Assembly: GCA_964654415.1 (NCBI GenBank)
Contig: CAZZIP010000003.1
Location: 62,001 to 126,000, forward strand
DNA length: 64,000 nt
Direction of reading: 5' to 3'
DNA from: Methylohalobius sp964654415
GTDB taxonomy: Bacteria; Pseudomonadota; Gammaproteobacteria; Methylococcales; Methylothermaceae
A model generated the notes under the pieces. It worked only from the letters and a program-made list of their open reading frames with translations. It ran no database searches and was not told the origin of the DNA. A program made the position numbers and the translations under genes. The stretch's first letter is position 1; every line of letters starts with the position of its first letter. This document shows positions 25,324-36,487 of this stretch, piece by piece.

Positions 25324-25931
25324 GGTTTGCGTTGCCAGCGGCCGTCAGGGTTTTGGATTAACCAGCCGGGTTCGGCGTTGGCAATCCAACGTCTGGCAAA
25401 AGTCGTGCGGATCTCGTCGGTCCACTCCGGGCGGCCGTTAGCGCGCGCGATGGCTTCATAGAGTGCCTTACGGTCCTGGTTTTCAGCGGCTACTAGCTGG
25501 GCGACGCTGGCGCGCTCCTTGAGCGGAATCTGGTCGGGGCTTACGACGGCCACCAGGCCGTCGTTGGCATAGCCTATCCAGCCGTTGTCCAGGTATTGCT
25601 TGAGTTTTGGGAAGCGGCGCTGCATTGAGGCCTTAAGCGCGCGAATTTCTGGGCTGTCGATATTGAGATCGGCCTGGGCATAAGCCGGAGAGATCCCCAG
25701 GATGAGCAGTCCCGCCCCGTAGCGGGGGCTTGGGTCCAGTAGGCTGAGGCGGGTCGAGCGCGAATTCACAGAGGACTGAGGCTGACCGGCTTCCGGAGCG
25801 CCTTTTTGGATGTCGCGGATGATCTGATCGGCGGCTTTTTCCGCCGCAGCGGCGGGAAAATAGATGTTGATGGTGACGCACGCAGCGATGCTTGCCAACA
25901 GTAATGCGAGAAGCGCGGGGTGGATTTTCAT
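25320..25931 (-). CDS. ydbL: YdbL-type DUF1318 protein with lipoprotein N-terminus
   Basis: 203 residues from ATG 25931, which sits 4 bp inside the ydbH end. The longer in-frame start at 26000 would lie wholly inside ydbH. The N-terminus IAACVTINIYFPAAAAEKAADQII is a lipobox followed by a signature also seen in lipoproteins of this family. The C-terminal DUF1318 domain (LNIDSPEIRALKASMQRRFPKLKQYLDNG, GWIGYANDGLVAV) is that of YdbL. In E. coli ydbH-ynbE-ydbL form an envelope lipid-transport operon; here YnbE and YdbL functions may be merged in one lipoprotein. Confidence 0.85.
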   Translation of the reverse strand: MKIHPALLALLLASIAACVTINIYFPAAAAEKAADQIIRDIQKGAPEAGQPQSSVNSRSTRLSLLDPSPRYGAGLLILGISPAYAQADLNIDSPEIRALKASMQRRFPKLKQYLDNGWIGYANDGLVAVVSPDQIPLKERASVAQLVAAENQDRKALYEAIARANGRPEWTDEIRTTFARRWIANAEPGWLIQNPDGRWQRKP

Positions 25932-27835
25932 GGTTGAACAGTCGGTGTCAGTTGCTCGAGTTGGAGGATGCGGGCCAGCCTGGTCATGAGGGTAGGCCAA
26001 TCGATGCGCCGATTATAGCCGATCACGTCGATCCGCGGCAGGCCACCGCCGACGACGATATGGTAACCGCCCCGGGCCGGCGCCACACCCGACAGTTCGC
26101 AGACTGAGTCTTTTAGACGGCAGCCCAGGCCGATGCGCGTGTAGCTGAATTCATCGAAGACGCGCAGCAGGGTGCGCGACAAGAGGCCAGCGGCAAATCC
26201 GCCACCGAGCTTGGCTAGGTTCTCCACTGCCTTTTGGCTGATGCGGTGGCGGGTGCGGTCGCCAGACGGCGTTCCGAACCAGGCGTCGAAGGCTATCGGA
26301 CGCCAGTTTTCCAGCTGGAGTTGACGGATATGCCCCTCCAGTCTGCCGGTGATGCGGCCGAATGCGAAGCGTCCAGTCAGCTGTTCCAAGTCCAGATCGT
26401 GGACATGGACCTCTGCCTGGAGCCTCGGCAGGGCACCGAACAAATCGGTGATGGCCAGGCGCTCGATGACGATCGTTCCGGAAAACGCCTCGACGGTCAG
26501 GCGACCGTCCAGTTCCAAGGTCCGCCGGCGGTGGTCATAGCTGACTTGCGGGATGTTGCCCGACAATGTACCTCTCAGCGGCGGCCACCCCAGTACCCGG
26601 CTCAGGACTTCAAGGGAGATTGTGGCTAGACGACCGCGGAATCGGACTTTGGGAGCGGTCGATAGATCGAGCATTTCCAGCTGATCGATGATCAGACGGC
26701 CGTCCAGAATCGGTAGATCGGCCGGAGGGAGCAGGCGGAAACCATCGCCGCTTAAGCGGAAAACCAGTGCTGCTGCCCCCACCGGGATGGCATACAGATG
26801 CCCGGCATGCCAGCTCAGGTGGGAGAGGGGAGGATCGCCGCTCGACTGCCAGCTCAGGCGCGCGCCGAGCTGGTTTAGTCCCAAGCGCCGCTCCCGGTCG
26901 GTCAGCACCACGCGGTCTAGCTGGATGGTGCTCATGGCTTGACGGCGACTTGTAATCTTGAAGTGTCCGCGCACCTTTCCGGATTTCACCTCGATTCCTT
27001 CCCACCGACCGCCTTCCAGGAACGGCTGCCCATAGAGGCGAAACGACGCCGGCAGATCGCCCGTAAAAGTTGTTGTCAAGCGCGTAAGAACCCCGTGATC
27101 TAGGCGTACTTGGGCAGTCGCGTTTAAGATGCGCTGCTGGGATAGGTGCAGGTTCTCAAGCACCAGTCTGCCCTTCTGTCTGTGCCAGGAAAATCCGCTT
27201 GCAAGCCTTAGCGGGTGCTCTCTAAAAGGCAGGTAAATGGGAAGATACAGCCCTTCTCCTTGGGGGATTTCCAACTCCAGACTGCCGGTCCAGCGACCTT
27301 TGACGCGTCGAGAGCTAAGTTGCAAGGAGAAGCCGAGCTGCTGGGCAACGCGGGTAAACCCAGAGTCGTGCAGGCTCAGGTTGTTGCCGCTCAACTGAAG
27401 GTTCAAGCGCCCGCTGAGATAATCGGCCTTAAGCTGCATATGACCGCCGGCAAAACGGATCGGCGCTAAGGATACCTGCGCGCTAGTAGGCGTTAAAGCA
27501 AAAGTCGTGGACGCGCTCAAGCTCTGGCCAAGATGGGGAAGGTATAGTGCCAGATGCCCTTTATAGCATTCCAAAGCCGCTGTCCCAAACCGGCCGGTCG
27601 GACAGTCCAGAGTCAGCCGATCGAGCAATCGAGGGGCAAACGGCAGGTGTAGGCTGCTTAGCGTCAGCCGATAGCCTTGGGGGCTACCGAGGTTAATCAG
27701 GACACCGTTGAGCCTAACCTGTCCATAGCGCAGGCGATCGAGGTCGAGTTGCAGGCGAGGGTCGGCCAGACAGATGCCGGCCACTAGCCAAACCGCAGCT
27801 CCTGCCCACGGCCATCTAGGGGATTTGGCGACCAC
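25928..27835 (-). CDS. ydbH: YdbH-family AsmA-like intermembrane lipid-transport protein
   Basis: 635 residues, shorter than E. coli YdbH (~880). An N-terminal signal or anchor (GAAVWLVAGICLA) is followed by long beta-rich repeats typical of AsmA-like bridges. The C-terminal block GYNRRIDWPTLMTRLARILQ, preceded by DEFSYTRIGLGCRLKDSVCELSGVAP, matches the end of YdbH. YdbH, TamB and YhdP together move phospholipid to the outer membrane in E. coli. It is 17 bp downstream of cysM and heads the ydbH-ydbL-rlmD-transpeptidase chain. Confidence 0.82.
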   Translation of the reverse strand: MVAKSPRWPWAGAAVWLVAGICLADPRLQLDLDRLRYGQVRLNGVLINLGSPQGYRLTLSSLHLPFAPRLLDRLTLDCPTGRFGTAALECYKGHLALYLPHLGQSLSASTTFALTPTSAQVSLAPIRFAGGHMQLKADYLSGRLNLQLSGNNLSLHDSGFTRVAQQLGFSLQLSSRRVKGRWTGSLELEIPQGEGLYLPIYLPFREHPLRLASGFSWHRQKGRLVLENLHLSQQRILNATAQVRLDHGVLTRLTTTFTGDLPASFRLYGQPFLEGGRWEGIEVKSGKVRGHFKITSRRQAMSTIQLDRVVLTDRERRLGLNQLGARLSWQSSGDPPLSHLSWHAGHLYAIPVGAAALVFRLSGDGFRLLPPADLPILDGRLIIDQLEMLDLSTAPKVRFRGRLATISLEVLSRVLGWPPLRGTLSGNIPQVSYDHRRRTLELDGRLTVEAFSGTIVIERLAITDLFGALPRLQAEVHVHDLDLEQLTGRFAFGRITGRLEGHIRQLQLENWRPIAFDAWFGTPSGDRTRHRISQKAVENLAKLGGGFAAGLLSRTLLRVFDEFSYTRIGLGCRLKDSVCELSGVAPARGGYHIVVGGGLPRIDVIGYNRRIDWPTLMTRLARILQLEQLTPTVQP

Positions 27836-27852
27836 CTCCGACCCAGCCGGTA

Positions 27853-28764
27853 TCAGGCTGGAAAAACCCCGGTAGAAAGGTAGCGGTCGCCGCGATCGCA
27901 GATGATGGTGACGATCACCGCGCGCTCGACTTGCTGGGACAATCTCAAAGCGGCAGCGACCGCACCACCCGAAGAAATCCCGCAGAAGATTCCCTCCTTG
28001 GAGGCGAGCAGGCGGGTAGTTTCTTCGGCTTCCTCCTGAGTCACGTCCAACTTTTGGTCTACCCAGGAAGGGTCGTAGATCTTGGGTAGATACTTAGGTG
28101 GCCAGCGGCGGATACCTGGGATTTTGGCGCCTTCTGCGGGCTGGACTCCCACGATCTGGATGGCGGGATTTTTGAGTTTCAAGAATTTCGACACTCCCAT
28201 GATGGTTCCGGTAGTACCCATGGCGCTGACGAAATGGGTGATCGCGCCGCGGGTGTCGCGCCAGATCTCGGGACCAGTGCCTTCGTAATGGGCGCGGGGA
28301 TTGTCCGGATTGGCGAATTGGTTGAGGATCTTGCCTTGGCCTTCGGCAGCCATGGCCTCGGCCAGATCGCGCGCCTCCTCCATGCCACCTGTAGCGGAGA
28401 CCAGGATGATTTCAGCCCCGAACGCTTTCATCACCGCACGTCTTTCCAGGCTCATGCTTTCAGGCATGATCAGAGTCATCCGATAGCCTTTGATCGCCGC
28501 GACCATAGCCAGGGCAATCCCAGTATTGCCGCTGGTGGCCTCGATCAGGCGGTCGCCCGGTTTGATCTCGCCGCGTTCTTCAGCGTGCTTAATCATACTC
28601 AGGGCGGGGCGGTCTTTGACTGAGCCGGCTGGGTTGTTGCCTTCCAGCTTAGCTAGGATCACGTTGCTGGTTTTGCCGGGCAGGCGTTGCAGACGCACCA
28701 GCGGAGTATTGCCAACCAAGCTCTCGATCGTGGGAAAGCAGGAAAAATCGGGCATCTGTGTCAT
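27853..28764 (-). CDS. cysM: Cysteine synthase B
   Basis: 303-residue PLP enzyme that makes cysteine from O-acetylserine and sulfide or thiosulfate. The PLP lysine lies in NNPAGSVKDRPAL, the phosphate-binding loop is SGNTGIALA and GTTGTIMGVSKFLK binds substrate. The motif EGNNPAGSVKDRPA and length favour CysM over CysK. First gene of the minus-strand group running to 23.4 kb. Confidence 0.95.
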   Translation of the reverse strand: MTQMPDFSCFPTIESLVGNTPLVRLQRLPGKTSNVILAKLEGNNPAGSVKDRPALSMIKHAEERGEIKPGDRLIEATSGNTGIALAMVAAIKGYRMTLIMPESMSLERRAVMKAFGAEIILVSATGGMEEARDLAEAMAAEGQGKILNQFANPDNPRAHYEGTGPEIWRDTRGAITHFVSAMGTTGTIMGVSKFLKLKNPAIQIVGVQPAEGAKIPGIRRWPPKYLPKIYDPSWVDQKLDVTQEEAEETTRLLASKEGIFCGISSGGAVAAALRLSQQVERAVIVTIICDRGDRYLSTGVFPA

Positions 28765-29161
28765 AAATCGAGTAGCGATGATTTCAAATTATACACCCGC
28801 CTATCGGTGGAGAGGGCAGGATTGGGTCGTGAGTTTCCCAGTTTACCGTAACCGCTTAAGACTAGGTTACGCCCCAAGGCACCGGGAAACCTACCTGCCA
28901 GACTAGACAGCGCGAGCGGCGGTGACCAAGACGGATGCTGCGGATGACTCCATACAGCGGGAGTTAAAGAATCTGTAGCCATTTTTTTCCAACTTGCTTG
29001 CCTAGGACGGTTGTAAACATGCCCGAAGGTCGTTTACTTATACCGTTATCTTTGTTTAACCAAAAAAACCAACAAAACAAAACCCCTAAGCCCTACATAT
29101 CAGCCCCCAATTAAGGCTACCCTCTTATGGTCGCTGTTTTTGTCTATTTCTGGCGGTGGGC
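28765..29161. other. Gene-free gap between cysM and the broken dedA
   Basis: About 400 bp. The stretch from about 29035 to 29110 is A/C-rich and low in complexity. A small open frame on the minus strand (28761-28982) has no recognisable features and I do not support it. I see no repeat, tRNA or terminator. Confidence 0.5.
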
Positions 29162-29712
29162 TTAATACTGGCGCAGAAATTCACACAGCGCAGGAAGCAA
29201 GGAGACGGCAATGATCGCCATGACCACTGCGATCAGGTTGTCTTTGATCTTTGATGAGGGGGAGGTAGCCGAAGAAATACCCTGCTGGCCAATCCCTGCC
29301 AAGAAGGGGGCAAAGGTGCGGAAGATGGGGAAAAAGCGAGCGAAAACGATCGCCTTGCTCCCGTACTTATGAAAGCCGGGTTCTTTCAAGATGCTCAGGC
29401 TTGATAAGGCGCCTAGGGCGCTCGGTTAATTTCCTGCCGAAGAAGCGACCAACCCAATAATTGGTGTTGTCGCCGCTTATAGCCGCAAGGATCAAGGAAA
29501 TCGTCAGCAAAATTACATCCATCGCCCCGATTCCAGCTACTGTTCCAGCCATAAACAATAGGGAATCGCCTGGCAGAAAGGGCGTTATGACCAGCCCTGT
29601 CTCGGCGAAAATGAAAAAGCAGGCCATAGATCCAGCCGCCGTAAACCCAGGCAAAGCCGCTAAGATACTGATCGAGATGCAGTAAAACATCGATCAAGGT
29701 TTTAAGTTCCAT
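29162..29712 (-). pseudogene. Broken DedA-family membrane protein gene
   Basis: Three successive reading frames carry consecutive parts of a DedA protein. Frame one (from ATG 29712) has the start MELKTLIDVLLHLDQYLSGF. Frame two has FIFAETGLVITPFLPGDSLLF and SGDNTNYWVGRFFGRKL up to about 29400. Frame three has FHKYGSKAIVFARFFPIFRTFAPFLAG and then SLLPALCEFLR. The conserved membrane segment between the arginine motif and the last helix is also missing, so there are at least two frameshifts and an internal deletion. A second DedA domain is in the fusion protein at the start of the window. Confidence 0.85.
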
Positions 29713-29730
29713 GTTTTGCTCCTCATTCGC

Positions 29731-31884
<2,154 letters not shown>

Positions 31885-31963
31885 AAAGCCGTCTTATCGC
31901 CAATTGGGTCGAAAACGCGAAGCGAGCATACAAGCAAAGGGAGGGCGTGTAAAGCTTTCGGAT

Positions 31964-32247
31964 TCAGTTCCCAAGTGCGTGGATAGGTACTGGAACCCTT
32001 CCGCCAAAACGCACGAACCCTTCGCCACCACCGCGCACCCGCCGGGCTTTTTTGCCTGGACCGGGACCAACCGATTTGCAACTCCGCTTCCTACCCGGAC
32101 GAAAGCCGCCGCTTCCTGGGCATAGCGCCGACAGATATTGAACACCCTGGCGCGCGAAAGGCCCGTCTCCGCCGTCAAGCCCCGCTGACGAAAACCCACT
32201 ACCTGACGCCGCCGCTCTGCGCACGCCTCAAACGACAGCGTTCTCAT
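31964..32247 (-). pseudogene. IS630-type transposase remnant
   Basis: The first ~45 residues (RTLSFEACAERRRQVVGFRQRGLTAETGLSRARVFNICRRYAQE, quoted here in pieces: ERRRQVVGFRQRGL, LSRARVFNICRRYAQE) resemble the helix-turn-helix start of IS630-family transposases. After a frameshift the next frame reads GRKRSCKSVGPGPGKKARRV, like the GRKRG...L(T/S)PEQE linker. The DDE catalytic part is absent. It fills much of the 492-bp gap between cstA and the next gene (31885-32376); the rest is AT-rich and featureless. Confidence 0.5.
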
Positions 32248-32376
32248 ATCTCGCCTCTTTCAAGTGCTTTTGTTTCCGATCAATAATTTTGCTTTTTGTG
32301 CTTTCTTTACCCTAAAATCAAACTATTAATCACCATTGCCATAAAAGTTGACTGATAGAAACCCGCATCCCTTGTT

Positions 32377-33813
32377 ATGCAGGCAAGTGAAATCTACGTA
32401 CAAAATCTAGAGAAGCACCTCTCCGAGGAAAATCCGCTCTTGGTGGATGTAGCGAGGAATTTCCAAACGATAGACTCGGTCGCCAATGATCTAGGCCTGA
32501 TACGCCCAGATCAATCTACGGCGCGGCAAATTCCGTGGTGGCCGCTAATTTCCATTTTGGGTTTGTTCTCGGCGGGTAAATCCAGTTTCATCAACCATTT
32601 CCTCAAGACCAAGATTCAGCGCACTGGAGTTCAGGCGGTTGACGACAAATTCACCGTGTTGTGCTACAGCCCAGATCCTCAAGTCAAGACTCTTCCCGGT
32701 CTGGCTCTGGATGTAGATCCCAGGTTTCCATTCTACCAGATCAGTCACGACATTGAGGAAGCCATGGAAGGGGAGGGCAAGCGTATCAATGCTTATCTGC
32801 AGCTTAAAACTTGCAACAGCGAAAATCTAAAAGGCAAGATTTTGATCGATTCTCCAGGATTCGACGCCGATGCACAGCGCAGCGCGACCTTGCGAATCAC
32901 CAAACACATTATCGACATCTCCGATCTCGTGTTGATCTTTTTCGACGCTAGACGTCCAGAACCTGGAGCGATGCGGGACACCCTTGAGTATCTGGTCAAA
33001 ACTACCATCGACCGCTACGATTCGGAAAAATTCATTTATATTCTCAACCAGATCGATGTCACCGCAAGAGAGGATGGTTTGGCTGAGGTGGTGGCCGCTT
33101 GGAAAAGCGCGTTGGCTGAGAAAGGGCTAAACGTCACTCAGTTTTATACCATCTTCTCGCCGGACATCGAATTAAATTGCGAGAACGAGTACGTCAAAAA
33201 CCGTTTGGAAGCGCGGCGAGATCGGGACCTGGCCGAAATTCACCGACGCATGCAAGAGGTGGAGGTCAAGCGCGCTTATCGAATCTTAAATACTCTGGAT
33301 GCCACGACTAAAGAACTCAAGGACCAAGCGATTCCTGAACTCCTCAAAGCCTTGTCTGGCTGGCGCAACTGGACGCTGTGGCTCGACACACTGGTGTTGG
33401 CGCTACTCGTTGGTGGAATCGTGTTTGCCGGCGTCATGACGGGGTTTTGGCTCTCGCCTTTAGCGGATGCAGTTGCCATCATTGCAGGTTTAGGGGTGCT
33501 TGCAATTTTTCATCTGACCTTCTCCGCATTGTTCAAGGCGATTTACCGGCGCCGTTTGGCAAAACGGCAAAGACAGCTTAAATTGAACTTTAATCTGGTG
33601 CGGGGGTTTGATAAGTGCGCCACTTGGCGCCTGTTCGCCACTGGCAGGATCAAAGGCTGGAACGAAGCCGTCCGCCTCAAGCTAGAAGAGATCGTTAACC
33701 ACGCCGATATTCTGATCCAGCGTCTTAACGATCAGCTGACTAATCCTTCCGGAAAGACAAGGCCGCTGAAGAAAGAAGCAGAGGCGGCGGCCGAAGCTGA
33801 AGTCGTGCCTTAA
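32377..33813 (+). CDS. Dynamin/EHD-like membrane GTPase
   Basis: 478 residues. G1 GLFSAGKSS is at 62-70, G3 DSPGFD at 158-163 and G4 NQID at 224-227. Two adjacent hydrophobic helices (about 335-385; LWLDTLVLALLVGGIVFAGV, VAIIAGLGVLAIFHL) form a membrane hairpin as in bacterial dynamin-like proteins. The C-terminus is helical, ending in a short Glu/Ala tail. Such proteins remodel or tether membranes. It is convergent with the phosphofructokinase gene, 4 bp apart. A candidate functional relative of the two GTPases at 60.8-64 kb. Confidence 0.8.
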   Translation: MQASEIYVQNLEKHLSEENPLLVDVARNFQTIDSVANDLGLIRPDQSTARQIPWWPLISILGLFSAGKSSFINHFLKTKIQRTGVQAVDDKFTVLCYSPDPQVKTLPGLALDVDPRFPFYQISHDIEEAMEGEGKRINAYLQLKTCNSENLKGKILIDSPGFDADAQRSATLRITKHIIDISDLVLIFFDARRPEPGAMRDTLEYLVKTTIDRYDSEKFIYILNQIDVTAREDGLAEVVAAWKSALAEKGLNVTQFYTIFSPDIELNCENEYVKNRLEARRDRDLAEIHRRMQEVEVKRAYRILNTLDATTKELKDQAIPELLKALSGWRNWTLWLDTLVLALLVGGIVFAGVMTGFWLSPLADAVAIIAGLGVLAIFHLTFSALFKAIYRRRLAKRQRQLKLNFNLVRGFDKCATWRLFATGRIKGWNEAVRLKLEEIVNHADILIQRLNDQLTNPSGKTRPLKKEAEAAAEAEVVP

Positions 33814-33817
33814 CATT

Positions 33818-35074
33818 CTAAGGCGATGCATTCAGCTTCTTTGGAAGCTCGAGGTTGCGAAGCTTGACGTAACGCGGCAGCCCACCTTTATAGGGTGGAT
33901 AATCTTCTCCCTGGATCAGGGGGAGAAGATAGCGCCTGCAAGGTTCGGTAATACCGAAACCGTCATCGCTGATGAATTCAAGCGGCATTTTCTTTTCCCT
34001 ATTGGCGATTTGGTCCAGTGGCGCGCTGCCAATTTCCCAGCGGTAGGGATCGTCGGATAACCTGACGATAGTTGGCATGATTGCGCTTGCCCCGGCGAGT
34101 GCCATTTCCACCGCTGCCCTGCCTACCGCATAAGCATGTTCGACGTCGGTGCGCGATGCGAGGTGACGGGCAGAGCGCTGGAGATAATCGGCTACCGCCC
34201 AGTGACAGCGAAAACCCAGCTCACCGTAAATCATACGCGCTACCACCGGCGCCACTCCCCCCAATTGGGTATGGCCGAAGGCGTCGGTATAGCCGGCATC
34301 GGCCAGGAATCTGCCATCTTTGGTCTTGACGCCTTCTGAGACTACTACCGAACAATAGCCGTTGCTCTCTACCGTTTGCTTGACCTTGGCTAGAAACCTT
34401 TGCTGCTCGAACGGAACCTCGGGGAACAAGATGACGATCGGCAGAGGACGGTCTTGAATCGAGGCTAACCCACCGGCGGCAGCGATCCAGCCGGCGTGCC
34501 TGCCCATCACTTCGAACACGAATACTTTGGTGGAAGTGGCGCTCATGGAGGCAACATCCAAGCTCGCCTCCAAAGTCGACAAGGCAACGTACTTAGCCGC
34601 CGAGCCAAAACCCGGGCAGCTGTCGGTGATCGGCAGATCGTTGTCCACCGTTTTTGGAATATGAATCGCTTGGATAGGAAAACCCATCGTCTTCGACAAT
34701 TGGGCAATCTTATGGCAAGTGTCGGCCGAGTCGCCGCCACCGTTGTAAAAGAAATAGCCGATGTCGTGAGCGCGGAATACCTCTATCAGACGCTCGTATT
34801 CTGCGCGGTTCTCCTCTAGCCCTTTGAGCTTATAGCGGCAGGAACCGAACGCTGCTCCCGGAGTATAACGTAAAGCCGCAATGGCTTCGTCCGGCTCATG
34901 TGAAGTATCGATGAGCTCTTCGGTCAGGGCGCCGACGATGCCGTTCTTGCCGGCATAAACCTTGCCGATCTTGTCTGGATGTCGGCGAGCGGTCTCGATC
35001 ACCCCGCAGGCGGAAGCATTGATGACCGCAGTGACGCCGCCGGATTGAGCATAGAAAGCGTTTTTACCAGACAT
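33818..35074 (-). CDS. pfp: 6-phosphofructokinase, probably pyrophosphate-dependent
   Basis: 418 residues. The phosphoryl-donor loop reads NGGGDSADT (111-119) and the catalytic block PKTVDNDLP (140-148). In PFK families an Asp at the second position after GG and a Lys in the P-K-T-(I/V)-DND motif mark pyrophosphate users, in contrast to GGDGS and GIPGTIDND in ATP enzymes. MGRHAGWIAA also fits. PPi-PFK is reversible and in RuMP-cycle methanotrophs takes the place of the ATP enzyme. AGGA precedes the ATG. Confidence 0.88.
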   Translation of the reverse strand: MSGKNAFYAQSGGVTAVINASACGVIETARRHPDKIGKVYAGKNGIVGALTEELIDTSHEPDEAIAALRYTPGAAFGSCRYKLKGLEENRAEYERLIEVFRAHDIGYFFYNGGGDSADTCHKIAQLSKTMGFPIQAIHIPKTVDNDLPITDSCPGFGSAAKYVALSTLEASLDVASMSATSTKVFVFEVMGRHAGWIAAAGGLASIQDRPLPIVILFPEVPFEQQRFLAKVKQTVESNGYCSVVVSEGVKTKDGRFLADAGYTDAFGHTQLGGVAPVVARMIYGELGFRCHWAVADYLQRSARHLASRTDVEHAYAVGRAAVEMALAGASAIMPTIVRLSDDPYRWEIGSAPLDQIANREKKMPLEFISDDGFGITEPCRRYLLPLIQGEDYPPYKGGLPRYVKLRNLELPKKLNASP

Positions 35075-35107
35075 GAGGATATCCTTTAAGGTTTAGATTG
35101 AATTCGA

Positions 35108-35830
35108 TCAAACCAAGGCCGGTTGCCAAGCTCCCAGATACCACTGCTGAGGCTGGAACCTAATCTTATAAGCCATCTTACGGCAGGTTGCGATCCAATA
35201 ACCAAGATATAACCAATTCAATCCCATCTGCCTTGCCGTCTCGATTTGCCACAACACCGCATAGGTTCCAAGACCGCGTTTGGCCTGATCTGGATCATAA
35301 AAGGTATAGACTGCCGACAGGCTGTCACCCAGAAAATCCACGACCGCCACCATGACTAGCTTGCCCTCCAGGAGAAATTCATAAAACCCGGTGGTACACC
35401 AATGGCAAGTCAAAAAATTCAGGTACTCTTCTGGGGTGGTATCGACTGTGCCGCCTTGACCGTGGCGCGCCTTGAGGTATCGCAGGTAAAGCTTAAAATG
35501 TTCCGCGTGAAACTGAGGCGGCCTTGCGATGATTTCAAGGTCCTGGTTGCGTCTTAGGCAACGCCTTTGACTACGATTGGGGCGAAACTTCGCTACCTCA
35601 ACGCGCACCGGCGTGCAGGCATGGCAGGTGGGGCACTCGGGTCGATAAATCAGACAACCGCTGCGACGAAAGCCTTGGGCGATTAAGCGGGTGTAGGTAG
35701 CCCTATCCGAAAGCAAAAACCCCATCCTGGCAGTCTCGGCGGGCAGATAAGCGCACTGGTGGGGAGTACTCAAGCGGTATTCCAAGAGCTCTGTCAGCGC
35801 CAAGCGGTTTCTGCGCATGGTCTGCGACAT
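35108..35830 (-). CDS. bpt: Aspartate/glutamate leucyltransferase (Bpt)
   Basis: 240 residues of the arginyltransferase fold. PHQCAYLPAETARMGFLL, RRSGCLIYRPECPTCHACTPVRV and the C-terminal YLGYWIATCRKMAYKIRFQP with its conserved tyrosine, tryptophan and lysines identify Bpt. It adds leucine to N-terminal Asp or Glu and so makes bacterial N-degrons for ClpS/ClpAP. Its start overlaps aat by 37 bp; an internal ATG at 35818 would shorten the overlap. Confidence 0.93.
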   Translation of the reverse strand: MSQTMRRNRLALTELLEYRLSTPHQCAYLPAETARMGFLLSDRATYTRLIAQGFRRSGCLIYRPECPTCHACTPVRVEVAKFRPNRSQRRCLRRNQDLEIIARPPQFHAEHFKLYLRYLKARHGQGGTVDTTPEEYLNFLTCHWCTTGFYEFLLEGKLVMVAVVDFLGDSLSAVYTFYDPDQAKRGLGTYAVLWQIETARQMGLNWLYLGYWIATCRKMAYKIRFQPQQWYLGAWQPALV

Positions 35831-36477
35831 AATTCGTCGAGCAAGCGGATGAATTGCTGCCTAGGGATCTCTTCCGCTCCCAAGCTAATCAAGTGATCGG
35901 TGCGCACCTGACAATCAACTAATCCATACTGCCAACGCTTCAAACTTTCGACCAGAGCGACGAAAGCGACTTTGGATGCATCAGTGCGGCGGTAGAACAT
36001 GGATTCCCCAAAAAATACGCAACCGATAACTACCCCATACAAACCACCGACTAATTCTGCATGATACCAACTTTCCACCGAGTGGGCATAACCGAGTTCA
36101 TGCAATCGGCAGTAAGCCGCCTTCATTTCCGGGGTGATCCAAGTGCCTTTCTCGCGCTTGCGTGGGGCGGCGCATGCATCAACCACTCGGGCAAATGCCC
36201 GATCGAAAGTTACCTTGAATTCTCCCCTTTGGAGGGCTTTGCGCAAGCTTCTGGATATTTTCAGTTTCTCGGGAAACAACACCAACCTGGGATCAGGCGA
36301 CCACCACAAAATCGGCTCTCCCCGATTGTACCAAGGAAAGATTCCATGCCGGTAAGCCGCGAGCAAGCGGGTAGGGGACAGATCCCCGCCTACGGCCAGA
36401 AGACCGTTGGGTTCGGTGAGGGCCTCTTCGACCGGAGGAAAGAAATACGGATCGTTAGGATCGAGCAGGGTAAGCAT
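35794..36477 (-). CDS. aat: Leucyl/phenylalanyl-tRNA-protein transferase
   Basis: 227 residues. FPPVEEALTEPNGLLAVGGDLSP, YRHGIFPWYNRGEPILWWSPDPR and HSVESW...LVGGLYGV, GESMFYRRTDASKVAFVAL are the defining blocks (each quoted short). It conjugates Leu or Phe to N-terminal Arg or Lys. With bpt next to it the window encodes both branches of the bacterial N-end rule. Ten bp separate it from trxB upstream. Confidence 0.95.
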   Translation of the reverse strand: MLTLLDPNDPYFFPPVEEALTEPNGLLAVGGDLSPTRLLAAYRHGIFPWYNRGEPILWWSPDPRLVLFPEKLKISRSLRKALQRGEFKVTFDRAFARVVDACAAPRKREKGTWITPEMKAAYCRLHELGYAHSVESWYHAELVGGLYGVVIGCVFFGESMFYRRTDASKVAFVALVESLKRWQYGLVDCQVRTDHLISLGAEEIPRQQFIRLLDELCRRPCAETAWR

Positions 36478-36487
36478 ACCCTGTGTG

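Noticed and set aside
28761..28982. Small minus-strand frame in the cysM-dedA gap
   Set aside because: No ribosome-binding site, no motif, low complexity.
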